Shown piece after piece: positions 57,755 to 64,000 of a stretch of DNA of 64,000 bases. Numbering within the stretch: the first letter of the stretch is position 1; each line of letters starts with the position of its first letter. The notes under the pieces are model-generated. The model saw only the letters and a list, made by a program, of their open reading frames with translations, made no database searches and was not told the origin of the DNA. Location: the NCBI GenBank assembly GCA_902583265.1, contig CACHVD010000002.1, positions 1-64,000 of the forward strand. The letters run 5' to 3'. The position numbers and the translations under genes were made by a program. This DNA is from an uncultured Prochlorococcus sp. Its GTDB lineage: Bacteria; Cyanobacteriota; Cyanobacteriia; PCC-6307; Cyanobiaceae.

Positions 57755-59077
57755 TTATATTATTAACATAAAAAATATAAGCGGAGCAGCAAATCTTACT
57801 AAGGTTTTTCTAATAATATCTATATTATTTTCAATTTCTAACTTCTTTATCTCAGGAGGATATTTCAATATAACTTTGTCATATACATCAAGATTTTGGG
57901 TGTTGTTAATATTTTTCCATGGTTCATCTTTATCTTCAGACTTTTTGTACCACTTCCAAAAATAATTTATTATCCTATCCTCTCCCAATAATTTTATTTC
58001 ATCCTTACTTATAAATCCCATATCGTGATTATATGTTTGTGTTTTTAAAATCATATAATCCTCATCGAATATCTTATAAAAAATCTTTCTTTGAGTCTCT
58101 TTAAATAATAAGAGATTATTTAGCAGTTTATTTTGTAGAAATTTCCTATAGTGTCTTACTATTACTCTTGCTTTGTTGTTTCCTAGAGGGATATGATCTA
58201 AAACTTGTAAATATCTTGATGAGGAAGGCTCTCCTTTGTAAATTAATATCCTTCCTGGAGGAATGTACTTTATTCGAATAAATTCTTTTGTAGGATTATT
58301 CTTGTAATAGTAAATACTTTCAATGTATGAGGGATTAATATTAATTTTCTGGTTGAAACTAACTAATACGTTTTTATTTACATCTTTATCTGGGATTGTA
58401 TCGCCATGAACCCAAAAGATATGAAGGATATCTAGGTGATTTTCAATAATCCTTGACCAATCACATTTGAAGTCGACTAATACCTCCTCAAAGACATAAT
58501 CCTTATGTGAAAAACCATTTTCATATAATTCGTAGTTACTTATAGGTGTATCTTCACTTATATTATTTAAATCAGTCTCAGATTTTTTAGAAAAATGTAC
58601 AAAAATATATCCATTTTTTTCTGAAGTTTTGTATTGAGATAAATGAATCCTTTTGGCGTAGTTATCGTAGTTATTATCAACTATATGGCGACATGTTATT
58701 CTGTCGAGATTTTGGCAACTTCCTCCAGATGAAAATTTAGCTCCATGATATGGGCAGGTTATTACTCCATCTGATAATGTACCTCCAAAAAAGGAGGCCC
58801 CTCTATGTGGACAAATATTTTTAATGCACCTAACGTTTTTATTTTCATCTCTATAAAGAACAAGAGGTTCATCATAGAGTGAAAAATAATATAGCTTATT
58901 TTTTTTTAATTCTTTAGAGGGACAAATTGCATACCAACCAAATAAACCTATACTTAAATCTTTTTGAGTTTCTCTAATATCAAACGAGTCAATTTTTACT
59001 ACCGTTCCTTTTTTAAATGGCTTAAGAACGGTATTAAAGTCTTTTGATTTAAAAAAATTAATTTGTCTGTTTTCCAT
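57755..59077 (-). CDS. Rieske non-heme iron oxygenase (PaO-like)
   Basis: Protein of 440 residues. The Rieske 2Fe-2S site is CPHRGASF (about residues 88-95) and CPYHGAKFS (about 107-115). The catalytic iron site appears as NHLDILHIFWVHGD (about 211-224), fitting D-x2-H-x4-H. The C-terminus has a hydrophobic end (FAAPLIFFMLII, about 428-440), typical of membrane-bound pheophorbide a oxygenase / chlorophyllide-type enzymes. The substrate is unknown; a tetrapyrrole or aromatic is possible. It begins an operon with a micro membrane protein and an ABC ATPase. Confidence 0.85.
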   Translation of the reverse strand: MENRQINFFKSKDFNTVLKPFKKGTVVKIDSFDIRETQKDLSIGLFGWYAICPSKELKKNKLYYFSLYDEPLVLYRDENKNVRCIKNICPHRGASFFGGTLSDGVITCPYHGAKFSSGGSCQNLDRITCRHIVDNNYDNYAKRIHLSQYKTSEKNGYIFVHFSKKSETDLNNISEDTPISNYELYENGFSHKDYVFEEVLVDFKCDWSRIIENHLDILHIFWVHGDTIPDKDVNKNVLVSFNQKININPSYIESIYYYKNNPTKEFIRIKYIPPGRILIYKGEPSSSRYLQVLDHIPLGNNKARVIVRHYRKFLQNKLLNNLLLFKETQRKIFYKIFDEDYMILKTQTYNHDMGFISKDEIKLLGEDRIINYFWKWYKKSEDKDEPWKNINNTQNLDVYDKVILKYPPEIKKLEIENNIDIIRKTLVRFAAPLIFFMLII

Positions 59078-59235
59078 AAATTAATTTCTTTTTTTAAATG
59101 ACTGTTTATCTTTCGGAACTATAACTCAAGTAAATAATCAATTTCTTATAAAAAGAAAATTCTCTATTATTTGTAGCAATAATTATATATTTATCGAAAA
59201 ATATTGAGTCTCTATCGTAACTATGTATCTTTATT

Positions 59236-59430
59236 TCATGTTTTTTGTATCTTTTGTGATTCTTTCAAATTTTTTATGTAATCAATAGCATCATCAACAT
59301 TTTTGTGGAAATTACATTGACCCAAGTAACAACCTATAAATCTTAAAAATTTTCTCTTGCCACCACTAATTTCATATCTATGTATTGTTCCGCCATCTAC
59401 AGGAGCATAAATAAGTTCTGGTAGTGCCAT
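59236..59430 (-). CDS. Small uncharacterised protein, 64 residues
   Basis: The frame begins MALPELIYAPVDGGTIHRY and carries two cysteines (RFIGCYLGQCNF, about 31-42). The spacing is suggestive of a metal or disulfide pair. It has no membrane segment. It is one of several tiny genes between the Rieske operon and urt. I do not recognise it. Confidence 0.6.
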   Translation of the reverse strand: MALPELIYAPVDGGTIHRYEISGGKRKFLRFIGCYLGQCNFHKNVDDAIDYIKNLKESQKIQKT

Positions 59431-59798
59431 ATTAATTTTGTATTTAGTACTTAATTAAACAATAATTCATGTTTAAATACATTTCCATAGCTCAATCCAT
59501 ATATTTAATATTTAATTTACTTATTTTTATATAGTTATTTATTGAATACCCATTTATTATTTGTTATCTATTAATTATTAATATGGATTTTTTATTATGC
59601 CAAAAGCATTTAGGCGTTTTTTAAAAAAATTACCAAAAAAAATTCAAACTATAAAATACTCATTTAGAGAGTTTTTATCATCCAAAATATGAAATAGCTG
59701 TTCTGGTTAATAAATTTTTAATTTCTATAATTTTTAATAAAACATAGTCTGCAGAGTTAAATTTTAAACTATATTAAATTTGCAATTTTTGAAATATT
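59431..59798. other. Gene-poor interval with one possible micro-ORF
   Basis: Between the 64-residue gene and the exported 113-residue gene I see no standard gene, tRNA or clear hairpin. The DNA is very AT-rich. The only candidate is the 31-residue frame at 59597. A promoter for the exported gene probably lies near the right end. Confidence 0.6.
59597..59692 (+). CDS. Possible 31-residue basic peptide
   Basis: ATG-to-TGA frame, MPKAFRRFLKKLPKKI at the start, Lys/Arg-rich and amphipathic, alone in a gene-poor stretch. No clear Shine-Dalgarno is seen. It could be an antimicrobial-like or membrane-active peptide, or a chance ORF in AT-rich DNA. Confidence 0.3.
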   Translation: MPKAFRRFLKKLPKKIQTIKYSFREFLSSKI

Positions 59799-60140
59799 AT
59801 GATCAAAAGGGGTTTTGTGATATTCACTTTAACTTTGCTTTTTCTTTTTAGTACTCCAGTTTACTCATTAGATACTTCTTCAAAAACTCTTGAAAAGTAT
59901 ACTAGAAAGATTTCTAGCAAATTCACTAGAACTTATTGCAACACTAGCAACTTCGGTATTTCTTATGAAGGAGCTTTGGCATTTGCTATTGGAGAAACTA
60001 ATAAGGAATTTAAAAATAATAAACTCAATAAGTTGATAGATTATTCTCTACTAAAAAATTCAATAGTTAATGATTTAGAAAATAATTGCCAGGTTTATGA
60101 TTTCGATATTAGTAATTTAGAAAATTTGCAGTTTAACTAG
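59799..60140 (+). CDS. Exported small protein, 113 residues
   Basis: Signal peptide clear: MIKRGFVIFTLTLLFLF and probable cleavage after VYS near residue 23. The mature part is Lys/Asn-rich with two cysteines (RTYCNTSNFG at about 45-54, and ENNCQVYD at about 98-105), possibly a disulfide in the periplasm or thylakoid lumen. No known family is recognised. Confidence 0.7.
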   Translation: MIKRGFVIFTLTLLFLFSTPVYSLDTSSKTLEKYTRKISSKFTRTYCNTSNFGISYEGALAFAIGETNKEFKNNKLNKLIDYSLLKNSIVNDLENNCQVYDFDISNLENLQFN

Positions 60141-60161
60141 AAAATATATATTGTATGAGTC

Positions 60162-60344
60162 TTATTTTTTACCTATCCAATCATTTGGTTTCTCCATCAT
60201 CCATTCGAAAACCCCCTTCGCATCGAGGTTTTTAGAAGCATAAACAAATAAAATTGGAAATATTAAAATTACTGAGCCAATCACTGCTAACTCTATTTTA
60301 CCGATCCCCATCTCACTAGTTGTTAAGGCTAAATAATTAATCAT
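60162..60344 (-). CDS. Small single-pass membrane protein, 60 residues
   Basis: One transmembrane helix (about residues 17-36, ELAVIGSVILIFPILFVYAS), then a short charged tail with conserved-looking WMMEKPNDWIG (about 48-58). Size and layout resemble small photosystem or NDH accessory subunits, but I cannot name it. Confidence 0.65.
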   Translation of the reverse strand: MINYLALTTSEMGIGKIELAVIGSVILIFPILFVYASKNLDAKGVFEWMMEKPNDWIGKK

Positions 60345-60513
60345 TACCTTTTTTGAATTACTATTAATTTAGTGAATAATTTATAAAAATTCTTTATTAT
60401 TTCACTTTTTAATAAAAAATCTTAATTCTTCATATTAAAAGATATTTGTATTAAGTACCTATTTTATTGATGCAAACTTTTGAATAACTTTAATAATATA
60501 TGCTTGTTATTTT

Positions 60514-60663
60514 ATGGTTATGAATCATGAAATTATAATTTTTACTCCTATTTTTATATTATTTATAGGATTTACAGTTTTTTTGATTTTAAAAAAAAGA
60601 AAGAGATCAGCTAAAAGTATTTATAAATTAATAGATGATTTAGAAAAAAAATACATATATTAA
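60514..60663 (+). CDS. Small single-pass membrane protein, 49 residues
   Basis: ATG-to-TAA frame with a hydrophobic N-terminal helix (about residues 6-26) and a basic tail containing KKRKRSAKSIYK. Positive-inside rule places the C-terminus in the cytoplasm. Unknown function; the ordinary membrane topology supports a real gene. Confidence 0.5.
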   Translation: MVMNHEIIIFTPIFILFIGFTVFLILKKRKRSAKSIYKLIDDLEKKYIY

Positions 60664-60683
60664 TAATATTTAGAAGAAAAAAA

Positions 60684-60980
60684 CTAATCAAACTCTATTC
60701 CAACTTCTTCTTTTAAATCTCGCTCTAGATCTGGAAGATGAGGTTCAACCCAATGATCTTTGTTATCAATACCAGCTGCATTTACATAGTTCATGATATG
60801 TTGATCTACTTGCCTATAAAGATCATGCAAATTTAAATCCATACGAATGTCATGTGCAATTTCAGAGACTTGTTTTTCAGTTAAACAATGATCTGGATGA
60901 AGTAAATCACAACAGGGGATTCTTTTCTCAATCAATTCATTTAAATTGATTTTTATTTCGTAATCTTGATGGACAGTCAT
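60684..60980 (-). CDS. Uncharacterised acidic 98-residue protein
   Basis: Charged helical protein with an unusual cysteine-histidine cluster, IPCCDLLHPDHCLTE (about residues 21-35), which could bind a metal, followed by IAHDIRMDLNLHDLYRQVDQHI. No membrane segment. The Cys/His cluster makes a metal-binding role plausible in this iron-linked neighbourhood, but it is inference. Confidence 0.7.
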   Translation of the reverse strand: MTVHQDYEIKINLNELIEKRIPCCDLLHPDHCLTEKQVSEIAHDIRMDLNLHDLYRQVDQHIMNYVNAAGIDNKDHWVEPHLPDLERDLKEEVGIEFD

Positions 60981-61076
60981 TTAATCTATAGCTTGGTTAT
61001 CCTAATTCTAATTATGTTTAAGATTTTGTATATCTTTAGTCAAGAAACAAAGTTCTTAAGTATCAAGGTAGTTATT

Positions 61077-61226
61077 TTAAATAAATAGATCTTCTAAGTC
61101 TTTATACAAATCATCATTCTCTATTGAGTTTTCTAAATGGGGATCATCATTCAGTGAAAGTTCTTTTTTTGAAGTATAGATAAGATACCCAAGGGCACCA
61201 AAAAGTAAGGTTGTTGGTAAAATCAT
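61077..61226 (-). CDS. Small membrane-associated protein, 49 residues
   Basis: ATG-to-TAA frame: a short hydrophobic start (MILPTTLLFGALGYLIY) followed by a strongly acidic tail rich in Asp, Glu and Leu. One membrane pass with the acidic part in the cytoplasm is likely. Shares the intergenic region with the divergent ribbon-helix-helix gene. Confidence 0.5.
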   Translation of the reverse strand: MILPTTLLFGALGYLIYTSKKELSLNDDPHLENSIENDDLYKDLEDLFI

Positions 61227-61254
61227 TAGCGTTTGATTGACTTATTATGAATAT

Positions 61255-61266
61255 AGTGCAACACTT
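61255..61266. repeat. Left copy of an inverted repeat flanking the RHH-like gene
   Basis: AGTGCAACACTT holds GTGCAACACT (61256-61265), the exact reverse complement of AGTGTTGCAC at 61601-61610 past the gene end. It is internally palindromic (AGTG-CAA-CACT). A related AGTGCTG lies 20 bases downstream. Likely an operator for the gene product. Confidence 0.6.
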
Positions 61267-61301
61267 ATTACAGTCAAGTGCTGTACTTTAATTAAATTTA
61301 G

Positions 61302-61598
61302 ATGCCTACCAAGAAAAAGAGAGTTGGATTTATTCCAAGAGAAGAGGTTATGAAAATAATTAATAAATTAAGCATAGAAAATAATTTAAGTAATTCAAAA
61401 ATAACAAGTATCTTAGTAGAAGAAGCCCTTTCTAATAGAGGTATGTTTAACAAAAAAAATGGTAAAGCAACTCAATCATATCTTAAGATAGAAGACAATT
61501 CAGATGACTTATCTGAAGGACATGTCGATTTACAAACTTATAAAAAATTCTTATCATTCTTAAAATTTCAGGAAATGATGGAAGAATATAACAAGTAA
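61302..61598 (+). CDS. Ribbon-helix-helix-like DNA-binding protein
   Basis: Protein of 98 residues. A basic start MPTKKKRVGFIPREEVMK is followed by two short helices and a turn, IINKLSIENNLSNSKITSILVEEAL (read in two parts, about 18-42), fitting the CopG/Arc ribbon-helix-helix fold. The C-terminal half is charged and low in motifs. It is flanked by matching inverted-repeat operator-like sites, supporting autoregulation. No toxin partner is adjacent. Confidence 0.65.
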   Translation: MPTKKKRVGFIPREEVMKIINKLSIENNLSNSKITSILVEEALSNRGMFNKKNGKATQSYLKIEDNSDDLSEGHVDLQTYKKFLSFLKFQEMMEEYNK

Positions 61599-61600
61599 AA

Positions 61601-61625
61601 AGTGTTGCACAGTGAATTACTGTGC
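61601..61625. repeat. Right copy of the inverted repeat with an overlapping hairpin
   Basis: AGTGTTGCAC (61601-61610) pairs with the copy before the gene. It runs directly into GCACAGT-GAATT-ACTGTGC (61607-61625), a perfect seven-base-pair hairpin with a five-base loop. The hairpin has no T-tract, so it is not a typical terminator; a dimeric protein site or weak terminator are both possible. Confidence 0.6.
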
Positions 61626-61726
61626 GATAAATTGTATTTGTATGTCCTCCTGAGAATTACTTTTTAGAAATTATTTATTACCATTTCAAAATCCTTAATC
61701 TAATTTACTAGAAAATATTTGTTCCT

Positions 61727-62041
61727 ATGAATTCATCTCTACCGGTTTTATCTGTAAATCTACTCCCTCCAGACAAGTTACATTGTGATTTTAGTTATTG
61801 GAGTTCGTTGTTTTCACAGGATATGCAACTTTTATGGGATAGAGCGCATGGAGTACCTTTAGAAAAACTGCCAAAATGTGTTTCTGATATGATTTTTCCT
61901 TATTTATTGCTTGCACTTTCAGACTATAAGACTTCCCAAATAAATAGAATGAATGGAATAGGATTAGACAATCTATTAAGCCTTTGGTTTGATAAATACT
62001 TATTAAATAAAAATGGTTACTTCGAGCTAATTAAAAAATAA
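61727..62041 (+). CDS. Uncharacterised 104-residue protein
   Basis: Mixed hydrophobic and charged protein: aromatic start (SYWSSLFSQDMQLLWDRAHG, about residues 24-43), a hydrophobic MIFPYLLLALSDYKTS (about 55-70) and a helical C-terminus (LLSLWFDKYLL). Looks folded and helical. I do not recognise the family. It stands alone with about 130 bases on the left. Confidence 0.65.
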   Translation: MNSSLPVLSVNLLPPDKLHCDFSYWSSLFSQDMQLLWDRAHGVPLEKLPKCVSDMIFPYLLLALSDYKTSQINRMNGIGLDNLLSLWFDKYLLNKNGYFELIKK

Positions 62042-62444
62042 TTTTTAAAATTAGCTTTGTTAATATCAAATTTGATTGATTTAAAAAATTTATTACGTTT
62101 AAAAAAGTTTTTAAGTGATTCTTTCCAAATTGGCACATCAATAGTCTTGCTATAAATATATTAAGTTGTTTGATGATGAATTTTTTAAATTTCTTTTTAG
62201 CTAATATGTGTAATCTCGTTTTGGTAATGCTAATCAGGAGAGATATAAAATTAAGAAAAGCAAGATAAATGAAATTTAATTCAAAAACCCTTAGCTTGAT
62301 ATTAAATCTGTTATTTTGCTTGTTTGTATTTATTATTTAATTTTTTAGTCTTAATTAATTTTCATAAAATTCAAAAATAAATATTCAATTTTGGTTGACT
62401 TTTATTGTTAATGCGATGATAATGGCAAAAATAAATTTTTAATT
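62042..62444. other. Gene-poor interval with two tandem tiny membrane ORFs
   Basis: AT-rich DNA without tRNA or strong hairpins. At 62173-62268 an ATG frame encodes 31 residues with a hydrophobic core (MNFLNFFLANMCNLVLVML) and a basic end. Its TAA is directly followed by an ATG at 62269 opening a 23-residue hydrophobic frame ending at 62340. The zero-base junction is suggestive of coupling, but both may be chance. Confidence 0.4.
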
Positions 62445-62618
62445 GTGAATCTTCTTTCAGATACTTTTGATGATTTTATTGATGATCTAATTTCATCTGA
62501 TGTTAATTTGTTGAAAGGGGAACTTGATTTTTTACTTATGCAACATTTATATAATTCTATAGATTTGAAGCGTATTAATAAAACTGTAATTGAAGATAAC
62601 GAATCATTAGCTGCTTAA
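62445..62618 (+). CDS. Small acidic protein, 57 residues (GTG start)
   Basis: Frame opens MNLLSDTFDDFIDDLISSD and is acidic with alternating Leu/Ile, predicted helical, ending in NESLAA. No Shine-Dalgarno is obvious before the GTG. It is followed six bases later by a 38-residue ORF. Unknown family. Confidence 0.5.
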   Translation: MNLLSDTFDDFIDDLISSDVNLLKGELDFLLMQHLYNSIDLKRINKTVIEDNESLAA

Positions 62619-62624
62619 TTTTTT

Positions 62625-62741
62625 ATGAAATTTTTTTATGAAAAGTTTTGGGCACCAGTTTTTGGTTATATTTTATCAAAATTTGTTTTTTTAATAGAAG
62701 GTAAAAAGCAAGATTCCAAAAATAAAAAAAAAATGGATTAA
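62625..62741 (+). CDS. Micro-protein, 38 residues
   Basis: ATG-to-TAA frame: aromatic amphipathic start (MKFFYEKFWAPVFGYILSK) and a strongly basic tail (KKQDSKNKKKMD). Six bases after the 57-residue gene, so probably the same transcript. Aromatic-rich N-terminus could associate with the membrane. Confidence 0.45.
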   Translation: MKFFYEKFWAPVFGYILSKFVFLIEGKKQDSKNKKKMD

Positions 62742-62876
62742 TTACTTTTTTCCTTATAAAGTATTTTTAATTACATAATTTAAATCAATATATTTTGATA
62801 ACAACAAAAGTTGTGCTTTAAATTTACGAATATATGCATGGTTGAAATATACATGATTGCTTTAAAGCAAATTAAT

Positions 62877-63056
62877 ATGAACAAAAATAATATGTTGAAG
62901 CCATATACAGTGCATTACCGTGATTTTCAAAATATAAGATTAGAAAATTGTTTTTATGCTTTTGACGCTTACGAGGCTAGAACACTAGCGATGGAATTTA
63001 ATAAGTATATTAATGAGCATCCAAACAGCATAGACCTTATAAGATGTGAAAAATGA
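62877..63056 (+). CDS. Small uncharacterised protein, about 59 residues
   Basis: I start at the ATG at 62877 (MNKNNMLKPYTVHYRDFQ); earlier in-frame starts at 62811 (TTG), 62838 and 62853 add a less protein-like leader and cannot be excluded. The sequence looks compact: YTVHYRDFQNIRLENCF, then a helix YEARTLAMEFNKYI. One cysteine pair (ENCF, RCEK) is present. Unknown family. Confidence 0.6.
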   Translation: MNKNNMLKPYTVHYRDFQNIRLENCFYAFDAYEARTLAMEFNKYINEHPNSIDLIRCEK

Positions 63057-63091
63057 ATAAAGTTTTTAATTAATTTAAAATAATAATCTAT

Positions 63092-63802
63092 TTAAACACT
63101 CAAGAATTTATCAATAACAGCTTGACTCAACTCGCTAGTATTTCCGCTAGCAACAATACCTCCGCGTTGCATTGCATAATATCTATTGGCTTGTCTTACA
63201 AAATGCAAATGCTGTTCAACTAACAAAACTCCTATTCCTGTATCTGTAATTATCTGATTGATTGCATTTTCAATGTCTATAACTATATTTGGCTGAATAC
63301 CCTCTGTTGGTTCGTCAAGTAATAGAAGTTGAGGTTTGCCCAGCAATGCTCTTGCAATAGCAAGTTGTTGTTGTTGTCCTCCACTAAGATCTCCTCCTTT
63401 CCTTTGTAGAAAATCTTTTAGGATTGGGAATAGATCATAAATAAATGAATCTATTTTCTTGTTCTTAGTTAATCCACCTGGAAGCGACTCCATTCCTAAC
63501 ATAAGATTCTCTTCTACTGATAGATATGGAATGATTTCTCTCCCTTGAGGAACGTACGCCATTCCTTTTCTCGCCCTCTGATGAGGTGCTTTTCTATTGA
63601 TATTTTCGCTATTCAAATATATATCGCCTTTTTTTTGTTTTAACAAACCAATAAGTGATTTCAATAAAGTTGTTTTTCCAACTCCATTTCTACCAATTAA
63701 ACAAACCATTTCGCCTGATTTAACATTTAAATCTACATCTCTGAGAATATGACTCTCACCATAATAAGTATTTAAAGATTTTATTTCGAGTAAATTTTCC
63801 AT
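63092..63802 (-). CDS. urtE: Urea ABC transporter ATP-binding protein UrtE
   Basis: LivF-type ATPase of 236 residues. Walker A GRNGVGKTT (about residues 37-45), AYVPQGREIIPYLSVEENL (about 82-100), signature LSGGQQQQLAIARAL (about 139-153), Walker B LLLLDEPTEGIQP (about 158-170) and the switch VEQHL are clear. The GIQPNIV stretch and GREIIPYL are typical of UrtE rather than amino-acid LivF. Two bases separate its start from the urtD stop, so it is the end of a urt operon, which is NtcA-controlled in many cyanobacteria. Confidence 0.93.
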   Translation of the reverse strand: MENLLEIKSLNTYYGESHILRDVDLNVKSGEMVCLIGRNGVGKTTLLKSLIGLLKQKKGDIYLNSENINRKAPHQRARKGMAYVPQGREIIPYLSVEENLMLGMESLPGGLTKNKKIDSFIYDLFPILKDFLQRKGGDLSGGQQQQLAIARALLGKPQLLLLDEPTEGIQPNIVIDIENAINQIITDTGIGVLLVEQHLHFVRQANRYYAMQRGGIVASGNTSELSQAVIDKFLSV

Positions 63803-63804
63803 AA

Positions 63805-64000
63805 CTAGTCCTCAGGTCTTCCTAAATAAACATCAATAACTTTTTTGTCTTTTTGTATGGTTTCCATAGTTCCCTCACATAATACTGTGCCTTGATTTAA
63901 TACTGAAACATTACTATCAAGTCTTCTTATAAATTCCATATCGTGATCTATTACCACTACTGTATTTTCTCCTGATAAAGTTTTTAATAAATCAGCCGTA
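63805..64000 (-). CDS. urtD: Urea ABC transporter ATP-binding protein UrtD, C-terminal part cut by the right edge
   Basis: The visible 64 residues are the C-terminal end of a LivG-type ATPase: TVVVIDHDMEFIRRLDSNV contains the switch histidine, followed by VLNQGTVLCEGTMETI and the usual ending VYLGRPED. Its position directly upstream of urtE supports UrtD. The rest of the gene, including Walker A, lies beyond the window. Confidence 0.9.
   Translation of the reverse strand, partial: TADLLKTLSGENTVVVIDHDMEFIRRLDSNVSVLNQGTVLCEGTMETIQKDKKVIDVYLGRPED

Noticed and set aside
62065-62076. ATCAAATTTGAT palindrome
   Set aside because: Short AT-only-like palindromes are frequent by chance at this base composition and it has no regulator or gene start close by.

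Overview
This window is chromosomal DNA from a picocyanobacterium, most likely a high-light-adapted Prochlorococcus. The grounds are very AT-rich DNA, short intergenic gaps, many TTG and GTG starts, small picocyanobacterial-type proteins, and a photoautotroph gene set: chlP, ccsA, Calvin-cycle enzymes, a urt urea transporter, and a futC/ferritin iron cluster. The clade is inferred from gene content and base composition; no database search was done. I saw no tRNA, rRNA, CRISPR array, insertion sequence or phage module.

Layout. 0-4.2 kb holds the end of an unknown gene, a DevBCA-type exporter (membrane fusion protein, permease, ATPase), a 49-residue basic protein and a family 2 glycosyltransferase. 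4.2-9.3 kb holds rpsB-tsf behind a structured 5' leader, an unknown gene and recG. 9.3-16.2 kb holds a VanX-like dipeptidase, sulfite reductase, glyS, chlP and a VanY/LdcB-like carboxypeptidase. 16.3-28.3 kb is housekeeping and carbon metabolism: typA, an LptB-like ATPase, ccsA, rpe, glpX, hemA, glgC, gnd, pgl and a CIA30 protein. 28.3-38.7 kb holds ilvD, upp, a lumenal pentapeptide protein, a CobW GTPase, purS-purQ, class II and class I aldolases in tandem, and accD. 38.8-49.8 kb is mostly minus strand: prk (with an apparent frameshift), leuB, lpxD, proB, a YqeG-like phosphatase, ruvX, several conserved unknowns and hisA. 49.9-53.7 kb holds an epimerase, pgsA, a PPC-glutaredoxin fusion, a reductase-like protein and nth. 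53.8-59.1 kb is an iron-linked island: futC, ferritin, a Crp-family regulator, Fur-box-like sites, and a Rieske oxygenase - micro membrane protein - ABC ATPase operon. 59.2-63.1 kb is an island of very small genes, and the window ends in urtE and urtD.

How it fits together. Calvin-cycle and pentose-phosphate genes (glpX, rpe, both aldolases, prk, gnd, pgl) and glycogen synthesis (glgC) lie in one stretch beside tetrapyrrole genes (hemA, chlP). The iron block pairs ferric uptake (futC) with storage (ferritin) and a candidate regulator, with Fur-like operators in the ferritin promoter and in the divergent promoter next to the regulator.

Most notable: (1) two perfect, mutually crossing stems in the rpsB leader that could form a pseudoknot; (2) an apparent one-base insertion in a run of eight C in prk; (3) a 33-residue membrane ORF joined to both a Rieske oxygenase and an orphan ABC ATPase gene; (4) a ribbon-helix-helix-like gene bracketed by a perfect 10-base inverted repeat; (5) a PPC-glutaredoxin fusion; and (6) an endonuclease III with unusual cluster-cysteine spacing.
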